NCBI RefSeq assembly: GCF_018449575.1 | Contig: NZ_JAAVUT010000004.1 | Location: 310,001-374,000 of the forward strand | Direction: 5' to 3' | DNA: 64,000 bases | DNA from: Sodalis sp. dw_96 | Lineage (GTDB): Bacteria; Pseudomonadota; Gammaproteobacteria; Enterobacterales; Enterobacteriaceae | Shown here: piece after piece, positions 63,320-64,000 of the stretch | Position numbering within the stretch: the first letter of the stretch is position 1 | How the letters are laid out: each line of letters begins with the position of its first letter | Position numbers and translations under genes: made by a program | The notes under the pieces: generated by a model | Seen by the model: only the letters and a program-made list of their open reading frames with translations | Told to the model about the DNA's origin: nothing | The model's database searches: none

Positions 63320-64000
63320 TCAACTCCCTGAACCTAATAGCTGCGTTTTATAATCCGTGGCGGGATAATTGAAGGGAACCGGTCCGTCGGCTATGCCGTC
63401 CAGAAATTGGCGTACACGGGGATCGCCATTGGCGCGCAGCTGCTCCGGCGTCCCTTCCGCCACAACGTGCTGTTCGGCCACGATATAGGCATAGTCGGCA
63501 ATACTCAGCACCTCCGGCACGTCGTGGGACACCACAATGCAGGTGACCCCCAGCGCGTGATTCAATTCATCAATGAGCTTCACCAGGACCCCCATGGTAA
63601 TGGGATCCTGTCCGACAAAGGGCTCGTCGAACATGATGAGCTCCGGATCGAGGGCAATGGCCCGCGCCAGCGCCGCCCGGCGTGCCATACCGCCGGAAAG
63701 CTCCGACGGCATCAGGGATGCCGCGCCGCGCAGCCCCACCGCCTCCAGCTTCATCATTACCGTGGTACGCAATACCGGCTCCGGCAAGCGGGTATGTTGC
63801 CGCAGGGGGAACGCCACATTCTCGAACACGTTGATATCGGTAAACAGCGCGCCGGACTGAAATAACATGCTGATTTTCTTGCGCACATCATACAGCCGGC
63901 GCCGCGACAGGGCGGGGATATTATCACCGTCGAACCAGATCTCGCCGCTGTCGGGGGCCAGTTGCCCGCCTATCAGACGCAGCAGGGTGGTTTTGCCGAT
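63320..64000 (-). CDS. mlaF: ABC ATPase MlaF, N-terminus cut by the window
   Basis: The frame runs to the window edge, with 226 codons visible; about 40 residues with the first part of Walker A are missing (the edge falls at [12 protein letters not shown]). The Q-loop (MLFQSGALF), ABC signature ([21 protein letters not shown]), Walker B ([13 protein letters not shown]) and H-loop (VVSHDVPEV) are present. It is the energy source of the MlaFEDB system. An internal ATG at 63886 is not the start. Confidence 0.96.
   Translation of the reverse strand: MGKTTLLRLIGGQLAPDSGEIWFDGDNIPALSRRRLYDVRKKISMLFQSGALFTDINVFENVAFPLRQHTRLPEPVLRTTVMMKLEAVGLRGAASLMPSELSGGMARRAALARAIALDPELIMFDEPFVGQDPITMGVLVKLIDELNHALGVTCIVVSHDVPEVLSIADYAYIVAEQHVVAEGTPEQLRANGDPRVRQFLDGIADGPVPFNYPATDYKTQLLGSGS

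Overview
The window is a chromosomal segment of an enterobacterium (order Enterobacterales). Most of the genes have the sequence and order of the Escherichia coli 3.2-3.4 Mb region: ygjR, alx, ygjV, uxaCBA/exuTR, the yqjA to yhaK cluster, rnpB, rsmI-lpoA-yraN-diaA-dolP, mtgA-elbB-arcZ-arcB-yhcC, gltBD, sspAB, rplM-rpsI, zapE, zapG, degQ-degS, murA-ibaG and mlaBCDEF. Two arrangements differ from E. coli and look more like Yersinia, Serratia or Pectobacteriaceae: uxaC, uxaB and uxaA form one operon, and the murA-mla block sits next to degS. ERIC repeats, several gene remnants and host-directed effector candidates would fit a host-associated, for example Sodalis-like, lineage. That placement is an inference.

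Positions 1-12.9 kb are accessory and partly decayed. They hold the end of a DUF1127 gene, an AT-rich GT9 glycosyltransferase, a TacAT-type GNAT/DUF1778 toxin-antitoxin pair and a HicAB pair, both with palindromic operators. They also hold an SDR fragment, a P4-like prophage trace, small unknown genes, an alpha/beta-hydrolase pseudogene, a DUF1543 gene, an AI-2E-family permease and a chemoreceptor with a 24-residue tandem-repeat tail. The block ends with a 476-residue cysteine protease of the Ulp1/SseL/ElaD type (clan CE), a likely secreted effector.

Positions 13-30 kb carry ygjR with a glutamine-amidotransferase gene, the manganese/pH riboswitch-controlled alx, hexuronate catabolism (ExuT imports, UxaC/B/A convert, ExuR represses) and the envelope-stress cluster yqjA-mzrA-yqjDEKF with yqjG, yhaJ and yhaK. 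Positions 30-55 kb are core genes: RNase P RNA, cell-wall and outer-membrane factors (lpoA, dolP, mtgA), the ArcB sensor with the ArcZ sRNA encoded opposite its 3' end, glutamate synthase, ribosomal proteins and periplasmic proteases.

The most unusual part is 55.4-59.1 kb, between degS and murA. Two adjacent paralogous genes encode proteins with 5 and 14 copies of a helical repeat of about 37 residues. The larger one also has an F-box-like segment before the repeats. I do not recognise this family. An F-box followed by a solenoid is the plan of eukaryotic SCF ubiquitin-ligase adaptors and their bacterial mimics. With the deubiquitinase/deSUMOylase-like protease at 11.1 kb, the window holds three candidate effectors, two of them pointing at host ubiquitin or ubiquitin-like pathways. 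No secretion-system genes lie in the window. The right end (59.3-64 kb) is murA, ibaG and the Mla phospholipid-transport operon, cut within mlaF.
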